In this document: one piece after another, positions 1 to 13,239 of the stretch
How the letters are laid out: every line of letters starts with the position of its first letter
Position numbering within the stretch: the first letter of the stretch is position 1
From: Dryomyza anilis
Taxonomy: Eukaryota > Arthropoda > Insecta > Diptera > Dryomyzidae
Direction: 5' to 3'
Length of the DNA stretch: 64,000 bases
Assembly: GCA_951804985.1 (NCBI GenBank)
Contig: OX638134.1
Coordinates: forward strand, 7,957,017 to 8,021,016
Made by a program: the position numbers and the translations under genes
Notes under the pieces: generated by a model
Told to the model about the DNA's origin: nothing
Databases searched by the model: none
The model's input: the letters and a program-made list of their open reading frames with translations, nothing else

Positions 1-911
1 AAAGAAGAGTGAAGTACTCTTCATAATGGAAGGATTTGAATCTGATTAACTAGTATTAAAGTTTTATAAGATTTTGTCCCTGTTTATACAGAAAATGTTG
101 CCATTTAAAAATCAAAATAAATCAGCTAATGATTGAAAATTTCACACCAACATCGACACATTTCAAAAACAGGAAGCGACTAACTTGACGAAGGAAGCAA
201 TACTGCACCCCCATGGAGAGCAACTTGCTTTCAAGGAGAGATTCCCTGATTAACCAAAGGATATGCGAAACATGTAAACAAGCTGAAGTGCAGCACACGC
301 AGCGCAGAGCAACTGAACCGAACTCATCAATCAATTGAAAGGAACGACGACGATGTTGAGGAGGACGAGGACGAGGCCGAGCAAGAGTAAACGAAATTAT
401 TGATGATGGGGCGCAGAGCTTGATGGAAGCAGTAACAAAGTACCAATGATGCTGGAGAAGGAAGTGGGGAGAGCGAGAGAAATGTCGCTGAGTAACGAAG
501 CTGAGTTTGTTACGCTTTTATTTGCAAATGCTTGATGATGATTGGTGGCAAATGCGAGGGGCAGGAAGGAAATGCTGTTGGCAACACTGTCAACAAAAGC
601 CACGTGACAAATCTGCCATTGTGAGAGCGTGTATGAGATTTTGTTACTTAGTGTGAGGTTTTCTTTGTTCGTTTGTTTGTTTGTTTTTGTTTACTCAGTG
701 TGAATTTTTGTATGTCAAGCATATAAATCAAGCGTAGTACAAGCGGTGTAGAAATCAAGTGCAGTGACGAGAAGATTCATGCGAAGTGATGACAAGTGAA
801 AAAACGCAATGAAAAGCATTGACAGGCGGTATTGATGGCGTTGGGTGCATTTAAATGTTTTAAATTTTAGATATTTTAGTTTTCTTTATTTTTTGTATTT
901 TATTTATTTTA
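1..911. other. Unique AT-rich DNA, no gene recognised
   Basis: Two short open frames lie on the minus strand here (122-334 and 397-603), but neither shows a domain, a convincing start context or splice sites, so I do not call them genes. A short GTTT run lies near 665-685. I see nothing else with structure. Confidence 0.6.
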
Positions 912-2385
912 ATACTAAAATACTAAAATATTAAAATACTAAAATATTAAAATACTAAAATACTAAAATACTATAATACTAAAATACTAAAATACTAAAA
1001 TACTAAAATACTAAAATACTAAAATACTAAAATACTAAAATACTAAAATACTAAAATACTAAAATACTAAAATACTAAAATACTAAAATACTAAAATTTT
1101 AAAATACTAAAATACTGAAAAACTAAAATACTAAAATGCTAAAATACTAAAATACTAAAATACTAAAATACTAAAATACTAAAATACTAAAATACTAAAA
1201 TACTAAAATACTAAAATACTAAAATACTAAAATACTAAAATACTAAAATACTAAAATACTAAAATACTAAAATACTAAAATACTAAAATACTAAAATACT
1301 AAAATACTAAAATACTAAAATACTAAAATACTAAAATACTAAAATACTAAAATACTAAAATACTAAAATACTAAAATACTAAAATACTAAAATACTAAAA
1401 TACTAAAATACTAAAATACTAAAATACTAAAATACTAAAATACTAAAATACTAAAATACTTAAATACTAAAATACTAAAATACTAAAATACTAAAATTCT
1501 AAAATACTAAAATACTAAAATACTAAAATACTAAAATACTAAAATACTAAAATACTAAAATACTAAAATACTAAAATACTAAAATACTAAAATACTAAAA
1601 TACTAAAATACTAAAATACTAAAATACTAAAATACTAAAATACTAAAATACTAAAATACTAAAATACTAAAATACTAAAATACTAAAATACTAAAATACT
1701 AAAATACTAAAATACTAAAATACTAAAATACTAAAATACTAAAATACTAAAATACTAAAATACTAAAATACTAAAATACTAAAATACTAAAATACTAAAA
1801 TACTAAAATACTAAAATACTAAAATACTAAAATACTAAAATACTAAAATACTAAAATACTAAAATACTAAAATACTAAAATACTAAAATACTAAAATACT
1901 AAAATACTAAAATACTAAAATACTAAAATACTAAAATACTAAAATACTAAAATACTAAAATACTAAAATACTAAAATACTAAAATACTAAAATACTAAAA
2001 TACTAAAATACTAAAATACTAAAATACTAAAATACTAAAATACTAAAATACTAAAATACTAAAATACTAAAATACTAAAATACTAAAATACTAAAATACT
2101 AAAATACTAAAATACTAAAATACTAAAATACTAAAATACTAAAATACTAAAATACTAAAATACTAAAATACTAAAATACTAAAATACTAAAATACTAAAA
2201 TACTAAAATACTAAAATACTAAAATACTAAAATACTAAAATACTAAAATACTAAAATACTAAAATACTAAAATACTAAAATACTAAAATACTAAAATACT
2301 AAAATACTAAAATACTAAAATATTAAAATACTAAAATTTTAAAATACTAAAATACTAAAGTACTAAAATACTGAAATACTAAAAT
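912..2385 (+). repeat. 8-bp satellite array (AAAATACT)n, about 184 copies
   Basis: The unit AAAATACT repeats with almost no interruption for about 1.47 kb. Variant units cluster at the edges and near 1095-1140: AAAATATT at about 926-950 and 2320, and AAAATTTT near 1096 and 2336. The centre is essentially homogeneous, which fits unequal exchange or replication slippage that leaves diverged monomers at the ends. The edge variant AAAATATT is the exact reverse complement of AATATTTT, a block monomer of the array at 8990-11866, so the two arrays are probably related in opposite orientation. Confidence 0.97.
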
Positions 2386-3163
2386 AATAAATTTAATAAA
2401 AATATTTCAAAAAACTTAAAATGTAATACTTATAGCCAACATTAATTAAAATCTACTCATTGCAACGATATTTTATTCAATGGTTTTTGGTGGAATAATG
2501 TTTCGGCATTTTGAACACAACCTTGTTTGCAGTTTTATCCTTGTTATCCGTGGTGTCAATGACATCCTTTGTTGCTTTTGGCCATCGTGATATACGATAC
2601 ATTTTGTAAATGTTTTTATTTGAAACTTGCATTAAATAATTGTGTCAGGGAAAATGTTAAAAATGAAGGTTTTTAAAAATAGAAAAACATATACAAAAGT
2701 GATACTTGATATAAACAAGAAATAAAAATGTTATCAAATCAAAATAGATTAATTAATGTTATAAATACAATAATGTAATTTGTCTGACGTTAATTGTGCG
2801 CATAATGTGATCTGTTGCCATTTATATTAATTATAAAATGCATTGAAAAAGTCGCAAAACTACATTTTTGCAATTTTGTTATCTTATCAGCTGCATGTCG
2901 CGCGCGCAAAAACCAATTAACGCAAATGTCAAAAATAATTCGTCGTGACTGACAGTTAGTTGAATAAACAAAAAGCTAACAAATAGTTAAATAAATAAAA
3001 ACTAAAATTCTTAAATACATATTTTTGCTAATTGCAATTATTGATTTTTGCACTCGAACAACTCGTTGCAGAATAAAATGAGTGACACTTAACAACACAA
3101 GTGGTAATGTCATTAGTAGTATTTAGTAGGCAAATAATAAATTTGAAAATAAATAAATAGATA
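2386..3163. other. Unique AT-rich spacer between 8-mer and 7-mer arrays
   Basis: The spacer is mostly AT-rich with a short CG-rich patch (CGCGCGC near 2900). Apart from the small minus-strand open frame listed separately, I see no gene or repeat here. Confidence 0.6.
2477..2602 (-). CDS. Possible 41-residue small ORF, unrecognised
   Basis: A minus-strand frame runs from an ATG at 2602-2600 to a TGA at 2479-2477. It reads as a basic, low-hydrophobic peptide starting MYRISRWPKATK and ending KMPKHYSTKNH. Unlike the surrounding frames it is not a low-complexity shadow. An AATAAA motif on the same strand overlaps the end of the frame directly after the stop region, as a 3' end or a retrocopy tail would have. 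I see no splice acceptor upstream, no family signature and no signal peptide. It could be a chance ORF, a real small peptide, or the last exon of something decayed. Confidence 0.2.
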   Translation of the reverse strand: MYRISRWPKATKDVIDTTDNKDKTANKVVFKMPKHYSTKNH

Positions 3164-3592
3164 AAATATAAAATATAAAATATAAAATATAAAATATAAA
3201 ATATAAAATATAAAATATAAAATATAAAATATAAAATATAAAATATAAAATATAAAATATAAAATATAAAATATAAAATATAAAATATAAAATATAAAAT
3301 ATAAAATATAAAATATAAAATATAAAATATAAAATATAAAATATAAAATATAAAATATAAAATATAAAATATAAAATATAAAATATAAAATATAAAATAT
3401 AAAATATAAAATATAAAATATAAAATATAAAATATAAAATATAAAATATAAAATATAAAATATAAAATATAAAATATAAAATATAAAATATAAAATATAA
3501 AATATAAAATATAAAATATAAAATATAAAATATAAAATATAAAATATAAAATATAAAATATAAAATATAAAATATAAAATATAAAATATAAA
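3164..3592 (+). repeat. 7-bp satellite array (TATAAAA)n, about 61 copies
   Basis: The array is a nearly perfect head-to-tail run of TATAAAA. Period 7 is not a multiple of 3, and TTTTATA has no stop in any frame, so the minus strand stays open in all three frames and encodes F-Y-I-L-Y-F-I heptads. Those frames are not genes. The same motif returns in opposite orientation at 4843-7703. Confidence 0.97.
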
Positions 3593-4842
3593 AAATAATT
3601 TGTAATTTTATTGAAACGTAAAACAGGCGCCAGCTGTCGCAAAATGTGCTTAAACAATTTGTTAACAAAAACGTTTTGCTCTTAAAACGCTTTGATAAAT
3701 GGCGACAGTCGCCAACTGCGTCTGCGTAGCCGCCGATTGTCAGTTGGCAAACCTCACCTACAAGCCGAACTTAGATGCATTTAGCTGACAAGCACTACTG
3801 CAAATATTATTTTTCAATTAACTATATAAATAAAAAATATTTATATATTCAGAAACAAAAAAGTAGCTGGAAATTGCAGTTATTGCGGGCGACCGAAGGC
3901 AACACTTTTTTGTTTTTAGTGCAATGCGTTCGACACACCATTAATCTCTGCCACATTCTAATGGCCGCTGGCTTAGTGTCGGCGACAGCGGCCTAAAACG
4001 GCGTTTAGCGGCTTAAAACGGCTTGTGGCCAAATAAAGTCACACAACATAGACTTGCAAGCCAAACACAGCAGTTAGACGTAACACTCCTAGTAAAATAT
4101 AAAAAATATTGGTATAACTTAACAAAAATATTTTATAAATTTTAACAATTAATTAAAATGTTTTGCGAAAAGACTTTCCATTAATATATAGCCATTTTTC
4201 AGTACCATTAAATTAATAGTATTTGAAATTTCCTGTTTTTATGGTATAAAGTACTAAAATAAAATTTAATAATGGTTTACTGTATTATTCTGCTAATATA
4301 AGTAATTTCAACTTTCTGTTAATAAAAATTTTATATAATATTGAACTAATCGAATAATCTATTTGAAGTCCTATTAAATTAATTGTACATATAAATTTTC
4401 TTCAATTGTGTCATCACATTGACGTTCTGTATTGAATATATTTATAGATTAATAATTATAAAATAAATATACACTAATGATATGAAATTTTGTAGTTTTT
4501 AAAAACTAAACCCACTGTTTATAAAATGTTTACTAATATTTTTGACATGTATACCGCGTCATTCAAATGTTATTTGACAGCCAATGATATCCTGTCACCA
4601 AAGCCTGCTAAATTATGGCCAGCTGTCAGTGGCAATGAAGGTGGTAAAGGTAAAGACTGAAGGCCTACATTATAAATTTATTTATAGCATATTTATAGAA
4701 AACACAATTTTTGCATTAAATAAATTGCATAAATTAGTAGAAAAAGGCTATGTGATTTATCAATAATACAAATAATTAAATTATTTATATTGCAACTTTT
4801 CTATATATTTTTTATATTTATTAAATTTTTTTGTTACAGTAA
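3593..4842. other. Unique core between inverted 7-mer arrays
   Basis: This 1.25 kb is not repetitive. It contains a GC-richer patch (about 3625-4030) with several short inverted motifs, including a 15-base hairpin at 3700-3714 whose arms TGGCGAC and GTCGCCA are separated by one base. Open frames at 3775-3996 and 4584-4766 have no recognisable features. No transposase or RNA gene is visible. Confidence 0.6.
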
Positions 4843-7703
4843 TTTTATATTTTATATTTTATATTTTATATTTTATATTTTATAATTTATATTTTATATT
4901 TTATATTTTATATTTTATATTTTATATTTTATATTTTATATTTTATATTTTATATTTTATATTTTATATTTTATATTTTATATTTTATATTTTATATTTT
5001 ATATTTTATATTTTATATTTTATATTTTATATTTTATATTTTATATTTTATATTTTATATTTTATATTTTATATTTTATATTTTATATTTTATATTTTAT
5101 ATTTTATATTTTATATTTTATATTTTATATTTTATATTTTATATTTTATATTTTATATTTTATATTTTATATTTTATATTTTATATTTTATATTTTATAT
5201 TTTATATTTTATATTTTTTATATTTTATATTTTATATTTTATATTTTATATTTTATATTTTATATTTTATATTTTATATTTTATATTTTATATTTTATAT
5301 TTTATATTTTATATTTTATATTTTATATTTTATATTTTATATTTTATATTTTATATTTTATATTTTATATTTTATATTTTATATTTTATATTTTATATTT
5401 TATATTTTATATTTTATATTTTATATTTTATATTTTATATTTTATATTTTATATTTTATATTTTATATTTTATATTTTATATTTTATATTTTATATTTTA
5501 TATTTTATATTTTATATTTTATATTTTATATTTTATATTTTATATTTTATATTTTATATTTTATATTTTATATTTTATATTTTATATTTTATATTTTATA
5601 TTTTATATTTTATATTTTATATTTTATATTTTATATTTTATATTTTATATTTTATATTTTATATTTTATATTTTATATTTTATATTTTATATTTTATATT
5701 TTATATTTTATATTTTATATTTTATATTTTATATTTTATATTTTATATTTTATATTTTATATTTTATATTTTATATTTTATATTTTATATTTTATATTTT
5801 ATATTTTATATTTTATATTTTATATTTTATATTTTATATTTTATATTTTATATTTTATATTTTATATTTTATATTTTATATTTTATATTTTATATTTTAT
5901 ATTTTATATTTTATATTTTATATTTTATATTTTATATTTTATATTTTATATTTTATATTTTATTTTATATGTTTTATATTTTATATTTTATATTTTATAT
6001 TTTATATTTTATATTTTATATTTTATATTTTATATTTTATATTTTATATTTTATATTTTATATTTTATATTTTATATTTTATATTTTATATTTTATATTT
6101 TATATTTTATATTTTATATTTTATATTTTATATTTTATATTTTATATTTTATATTTTATATTTTATATTTTATATTTTATATTTTATATTTTATATTTTA
6201 TATTTTATATTTTATATTTTATATTTTATATTTTATATTTTATATTTTATATTTTATATTTTATATTTTATATTTTATATTTTATATTTTATATTTTATA
6301 TTTTATATTTTATATTTTATATTTTATATTTTATATTTTATATTTTATATTTTATATTTTATATTTTATATTTTATATTTTATATTTTATATTTTATATT
6401 TTATATTTTATATTTTATATTTTATATTTTATATTTTATATTTTATATTTTATATTTTATATTTTATATTTTATATTTTATATTTTATATTTTATATTTT
6501 ATATTTTATATTTTATATTTTATATTTTATATTTTATATTTTATATTTTATATTTTATATTTTATATTTTATATTTTATATTTTATATTTTATATTTTAT
6601 ATTTTATATTTTATATTTTATATTTTATATTTTATATTTTATATTTTATATTTTATATTTTATATTTTATATTTTATATTTTATATTTTATATTTTATAT
6701 TTTATATTTTATATTTTATATTTTATATTTTATATTTTATATTTTATATTTTATATTTTATATTTTATATTTTATATTTTATATTTTATATTTTATATTT
6801 TATATTTTATATTTTATATTTTATATTTTATATTTTATATTTTATATTTTATATTTTATATTTTATATTTTATATTTTATATTTTATATTTTATATTTTA
6901 TATTTTATATTTTATATTTTATATTTTATATTTTATATTTTATATTTTATATTTTATATTTTATATTTATATTTTATATTTTATATTTTATATTTTATAT
7001 TTTATATTTTATATTTTATATTTTATATTTTATATTTTATATTTTATATTTTATATTTTATATTTTATATTTTATATTTTATATTTTATATTTTATATTT
7101 TATATTTTATATTTTATATTTTATATTTTATATTTTATATTTTATATTTTATATTTTATATTTTATATTTTATATTTTATATTTTATATTTTATATTTTA
7201 TATTTTATATTTTATATTTTATATTTTATATTTTATATTTTATATTTTATATTTTATATTTTATATTTTATATTTTATATTTTATATTTTATATTTTATA
7301 TTTTATATTTTATATTTTATATTTTATATTTTATATTTTATATTTTATATTTTATATTTTATATTTTATATTTTATATTTTATATTTTATATTTTATATT
7401 TTATATTTTATATTTTATATTTTATATTTTATATTTTATATTTTATATTTTATATTTTATATTTTATATTTTATATTTTATATTTTATATTTTATATTTT
7501 ATATTTTATATTTTATATTTTATATTTTATATTTTATATTTTATATTTTATATTTTATATTTTATATTTTATATTTTATATTTTATATTTTATATTTATA
7601 TTTTATATTTTATATTTATTTATTTTATATTTTATATTTTATATTTTATATTTTATATTTTATATTTTATATTTTATATTTTATATTTTATATTTTATAT
7701 TTT
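4843..7703 (-). repeat. 7-bp satellite array (TTTTATA)n, about 408 copies, inverted relative to 3164-3592
   Basis: On the + strand the unit is TTTTATA, the reverse complement of the unit at 3164-3592. The run is about 2.86 kb with only scattered indels (about 4883, 5215, 5963, 6967, 7596, 7614). A 578-codon open frame at 5969-7705 is purely this repeat and should not be annotated as protein. The high uniformity implies recent expansion or strong homogenisation. Confidence 0.97.
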
Positions 7704-8989
7704 AAGTTACATTTTTCAAAACAAGTTTAGTTAATAGTTTTCAGCGCAAAACTGGCAACTGTCACGCAAAGCAAACGTCTTAACTAAGAGCTTAATAAAC
7801 GCGCGTTAATAAACTTGGTCATAAAACAATAAACGTTGTTTTAATGTCTTTTTGCAGGTCGCAACTAGTTGAAATGCAGCGCCATCTATTGCATGAGAAC
7901 GGGCAAGAGGACGGCTTTAGAAGAATGGCGGCAACATGAAAACACTAAAAAATGCTGTAATAAAAGCAAAAACAAAACAAATAATATCTAAAATAATTAG
8001 AAAAAATTACAACAACACGTTGACCATGTTAAAAGTTGCAAAAATTGTCGGCTTCAACGCAACCGCAATTCAATCGCATGCGTTTTATATAAAAAATGTA
8101 GGAATTTATTGCATGAATTTGTGTCATTTTTTTGTGGGAAAATTGAGAACAATATTTATGTTATAGAATGCATTTAATTATATTTAATTAAATGTTTAAT
8201 TAAATGCTGCATTAAAATTTTTTAGTTTTTGTTATTTTACAATTGATTGCGATTGATTTTAAATAGTTTGATATTGGGTTAATTGAATACATTTTTATAT
8301 TTTATTAATACATTTTGGTAGTTTTTATAATTTTTAAAACATAGTTTGATATTTTTAATTGTTTATTTATATTTTATAACTTTTAATTAAATCGTAATGG
8401 TTTACGTATTTATTTCCATTAATTCTATAAGATTTTTTTTCAAATAGAAAAAAAATATAAATTATTTTTTAAATAAATAATAAAAATGTATAAGTCGTGC
8501 AAATATTATATGTGGCAAACGCAAACATGCCAACGTATTGAACGCACTTCATATGTGCTGAACTGCAGGAGGTTTTTGTGTTAAATTTTTAGTTTATATA
8601 TTTTGTTTTTTTAATTTTTTATTTAAAATTTATTTTCTACTCTAGTTAAGAAGCCATAGAAGCCGCTTTTAATTATTTGACGTTGCATACTAATTGTTGG
8701 CAACGCAGCTGCTGTAAAATGTGACCAACCAACTGAGGCGCGCGTTGCCAACGCATTAGAATTTCATGCACGGCACGGCGCATTGTTGGGCATTTAAATT
8801 TGTGCCGCCAAAAGATGGAAAATGAAATATAAAAAAAATATGTACGTGACCATTTTTTCTAACGCGAAAATATTGCTGGAAAATGGAAAATTTTTGAATA
8901 TTTAATTAAAAGATTTTGTTTGCAAAGTTTAGGCATGGCAAACAATTACTAAAGAATTAGTAATATTTTTTTTTTATATTTCTGTTCTA
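7704..8989. other. Unique spacer between 7-mer and 8-mer arrays
   Basis: This is AT-rich unique sequence. A 76-codon frame at 7936-8166 has no recognisable domain. The string GCGCCATCT at 7879-7887 (AGATGGCGC on the minus strand) resembles the Drosophila CTCF core, as noted in the findings. Nothing else is supported. Confidence 0.55.
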
Positions 8990-11866
8990 TTTATATTTTT
9001 ATATTATTATATTATTATATTTTTCTATTTTTCTATTTATCTATTTTTCTATTTATCTATTTATCTATTTATCTATTTATCTATTTATCTATTTATCTAT
9101 TTATCTATTTTTCTATTTTTCTATTTTTCTATTTTTCTATTTTTCTATTTTTCTATTTTTCTATTTTTCTATTTTTCTATTTTTCTATTTTTCTATTTTT
9201 CTATTTTTCTATTTTTCTATTTTTCTATTTTTATATTTTTATATTTTTATATTTTTATATTTTTATATTTTTATATTTTTATATTTTTATATTTTTATAT
9301 TTTTATATTTTTATATTTTTATATTTTTATATTTTTATATTTTTATATTTTTATATTTTTATATTTTTATATTTTTATATTTTTATATTTTAATATTTTA
9401 ATATTTTAATATTTTAATATTTTAATATTTTAATATTTTAATATTTTAATATTTTAATATTTTAATATTTTAATATTTTAATATTTTAATATTTTAATAT
9501 TTTAATATTTTAATATTTTAATATTTTAATATTTTAATATTTTAATATTTTAATATTTTAATATTTTAATATTTTTATATTTTTCTATTTTTCTATTTTT
9601 CTATTTTTCTATTTTTTTATTTTTCTATTTTTCTATTTTTCTATTTTTCTATTTTTCTATTTTTCTATTTTTATATTTTTATATTTTTATATTTTTATAT
9701 TTTTATATTTTTATATTTTTATATTTTTATATTTTTATATTTTTATATTTTTATATTTTTATATTTTTATATTTTTATATTTTTATATTTTTATATTTTT
9801 ATATTTTTATATTTTTATATTTTTATATTTTTATATTTTTATATTTTTATATTTTTATATTTTTATATTTTTATATTTTTATATTTTTATATTTTTATAT
9901 TTTTATATTTTTATATTTTTATATTTTTATATTTTTATATTTTTATATTTTTTATATTTTTTATTTTTATATTTTATATTTTTATATTTTTATATTTTTA
10001 TATTTTATATTTTTATATTTTTATATTTTTATATTTTTATATTTTTATATTTTTATATTTTTATATTTTTATATTTTTATATTTTTATATTTTTATATTT
10101 TTATATTTTTATATTTTTATATTTTTATATTTTTATATTTTTATATTTTTATATTTTTATATTTTTATATTTTTATATTTTTATATTTTTATATTTTTAT
10201 ATTTTTATATTTTTATATTTTATATTTTTATATTTTTATATTTTTATATTTTTATATTTTTATATTTTTATATTTTTATATTTTTATATTTTTATATTTT
10301 ATATTTTTATATTTTTATATTTTTATATTTTTATATTTTATATTTTTATATTTTTATATTTTTATATTTTATATTTTTATATTTTTATATTTTTATATTT
10401 TTATATTTTTATATTTTTATATTTTTATATTTTTATATTTTTATATTTTTATATTTTTATATTTTTATATTTTTATATTTTATATTTTAATATTTTAATA
10501 TTTTAATATTTTAATATTTTAATATTTTAATATTTTAATATTTTAATATTTTAATATTTTAATATTTTAATATTTTTATATTTTTATATTTTTATATTTT
10601 TATATTTTTATATTTTTATATTTTTATATTTTCTATTTTTCTATTTTTCTATTTTTCTATTTTTCTATTTTTCTATTTTTCTATTTTTCTATTTTTCTAT
10701 TTTTCTATTTTCTATTTTTCTATTTTTCTATTTTTCTATTTTTCTATTTTTTCTATTTTTCTATTTTTCTATTTTTCTATTTTTCTATTTTTATATTTTT
10801 ATATTTTTATATTTTTATATTTTTATATTTTTATATTTTTATATTTTTATATTTTTATATTTTTATATTTTTATATTTTTATATTTTTATATTTTTATAT
10901 TTTTATATTTTTATATTTTTATATTTTTTATATTTTTTATATTTTTATATTTTTATATTTTTATATTTTTATATTTTTATATTTTTATATTTTTATATTT
11001 TTATATTTTTATATTTTTATATTTTTATATTTTTATATTTTTATATTTTTTATATTTTTATATTTTTATATTTTTATATTTTATATTTTTATATTTTTAT
11101 ATTTTTATATTTTTATATTTTTATATTTTTATATTTTTATATTTTTATATTTTTATATTTTTATATTTTTATATTTTTATATTTTTATATTTTATATTTT
11201 TATATTTTATATTTTTATATTTTTATATTTTTATATTTTTATATTTTTATATTTTTATATTTTTATATTTTTATATTTTTATATTTTTATATTTTTATAT
11301 TTTTATATTTTTATATTTTTATATTTTTATATTTTTATATTTTTATATTTTTATATTTTTATATTTTATATTTTTATATTTTTATATTTTTATATTTTTA
11401 TATTTTTATATTTTTATATTTTTATATTTTATATTTTTATATTTTTATATTTTTATATTTTTATATTTTTATATTTTTATATTTTTATATTTTTATATTT
11501 TTATATTTTTATATTTTTATATTTTTATATTTTTATATTTTTATATTTTTATATTTTTATATTTTTATATTTTTATATTTTTATATTTTTATATTTTTAT
11601 ATTTTTATATTTTTATATTTTTATATTTTTATATTTTTATATTTTTATATTTTTATATTTTTATATTTTTATATTTTATATTTTTATATTTTTATATTTT
11701 TATATTTTTATATTTTTATATTTTTATATTTTTATATTTTTATATTTTTATATTTTTATATTTTTATATTTTATATTTTTATATTTTTATATTTTTATAT
11801 TTTTATATTTTATATTTTTATATTTTTATATTTTTATATTTTTATATTTTTATATTTTTATTTATA
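8990..11866 (-). repeat. 8-bp satellite in homogeneous variant blocks (CTATTTTT, ATATTTTT, AATATTTT)
   Basis: All units are 8 bp, but the variants are sorted into blocks: CTATTTAT/CTATTTTT about 9022-9228, ATATTTTT 9229-9390, AATATTTT 9391-9570, a short ATATTTTT step, CTATTTTT 9578-9670, ATATTTTT 9671-10487, AATATTTT 10488-10571, ATATTTTT 10572-10630, CTATTTTT 10631-10790, ATATTTTT 10791-11866. Single-base deletions giving 7-bp units are scattered in the ATATTTTT blocks. AATATTTT is the reverse complement of the AAAATATT edge variant of the array at 912-2385. Confidence 0.95.
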
Positions 11867-13239
11867 TATTTCTAATACAAATCATATAAGTTACACCTTG
11901 AACTATAGGCAAAAATACCAATAAACATGAAAATGATTGCATTATTTTTAATTTTCTCTGAATAAATTGCAAAATAAACACAATTCTGCAAATTCAAGTT
12001 CATTAACAATAAAAACACAGCACTCGATTTATAAAATAAACTCACTTCAAATAACAAAAGCACTTAAATGCACTCAAGTACATCGTGAGTTAGAGGAGAG
12101 ATAAAAATATATTTATAAAAATAAAAAATATAAACAATCTAAAAATAAACAGCGCTCATCAATTAGCGCCGTAAAGTATTTTTTTTTGTTAACTTTTACT
12201 AAGATAAAAATTCGTAACATAAACAACACTCAATGCGCTTCATTTCAGTTGATTTGAACAAAAAAACGCAGTTAAAAGGCCTTCGAAAAAATTAAAAATA
12301 CCTGGCAAAGTATTTTTAAAATAAAGAAAAAATCGATAAAATAAAATTAATTAAATAAAAATTTAATCAAAAAAAAAAAGGTTTACTAAAAACAAAAGCT
12401 TTTAAATGCATTCAATTAAATGAACATCTCTATTTAGAGAAGAGATAAACATATAGCGGAAAGGTCCGAACTTCGCACAAGATATTAAATATCTCCTTAA
12501 AATTTAATCTCTAAAAACTCTCCCAACGATTAAATATATTTCCCAATAATAGACACAAACACTGTTAAACTCATGAAAATTTAAAGAATTTCCTCTGTAC
12601 TTTTTCTGCTTTGTAATAAAAACAATTTCAATGAACTACGCCGGTGGTTTTTAATTTTTCTATGCCGCTCGCTCTATAAATTTGAATTTCACAGAAAAAA
12701 ATCTATTTTTGTTGTGAAAATTATTTCTATGATATTTAACTTTTTATAACTCAGTGAATTTTTGGAACAATCAATAGTATGATGTCGTTGACTAAAATTG
12801 CCTTTAGTTGTTGTTGTTGTTGCCGGTTGGCGCAGCAATTCTTTGAATTGTGCCACTGAGTTTAACAACGAAATGTGTTTAAAAATGAAGGCAAAAATTG
12901 TTGCGTATACTTTATGAGCAACGCATAAAAAATACGCATAAAATATGTTTTAAAAATTGTTGAAAGATTTTTTTTTAAATTTAACTATTTTTTTCACTTC
13001 AATTTTTATCTTCGCTTTATATTTTTTTAAAGGCCTTTTTAAAGAGCATTTAATGTGTTTTTAAAGTGTTGCAGATTTGTGCGTGAATTCAAGCAGTTTT
13101 TATGCGTGTTTTCGAAGCAATTAATGAGTTGTGGTTTCTTTTAAATGCAAAGATTTCGTAGAATTTTAATAAAGTATTTTTTTTTAACATTTAATATTAT
13201 TTAAAACGTTTTGGTAAATATGTTCTATATTTTTTAGTG
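11867..13239. other. Unique AT-rich DNA, no gene recognised
   Basis: Poly-A and poly-T tracts and one GTT run (near 12808-12822) are present. The 63-codon minus-strand frame at 11872-12063 has no features. I see no repeat family and no RNA gene. Confidence 0.6.

Noticed and set aside
5969..7705. 578-codon open frame with F-Y-I-L-Y-F-I heptads
   Set aside because: It is the translation of the (TTTTATA)n satellite, which has no stop in any frame on that strand; the same peptide appears at 3028-3668 on the other strand.
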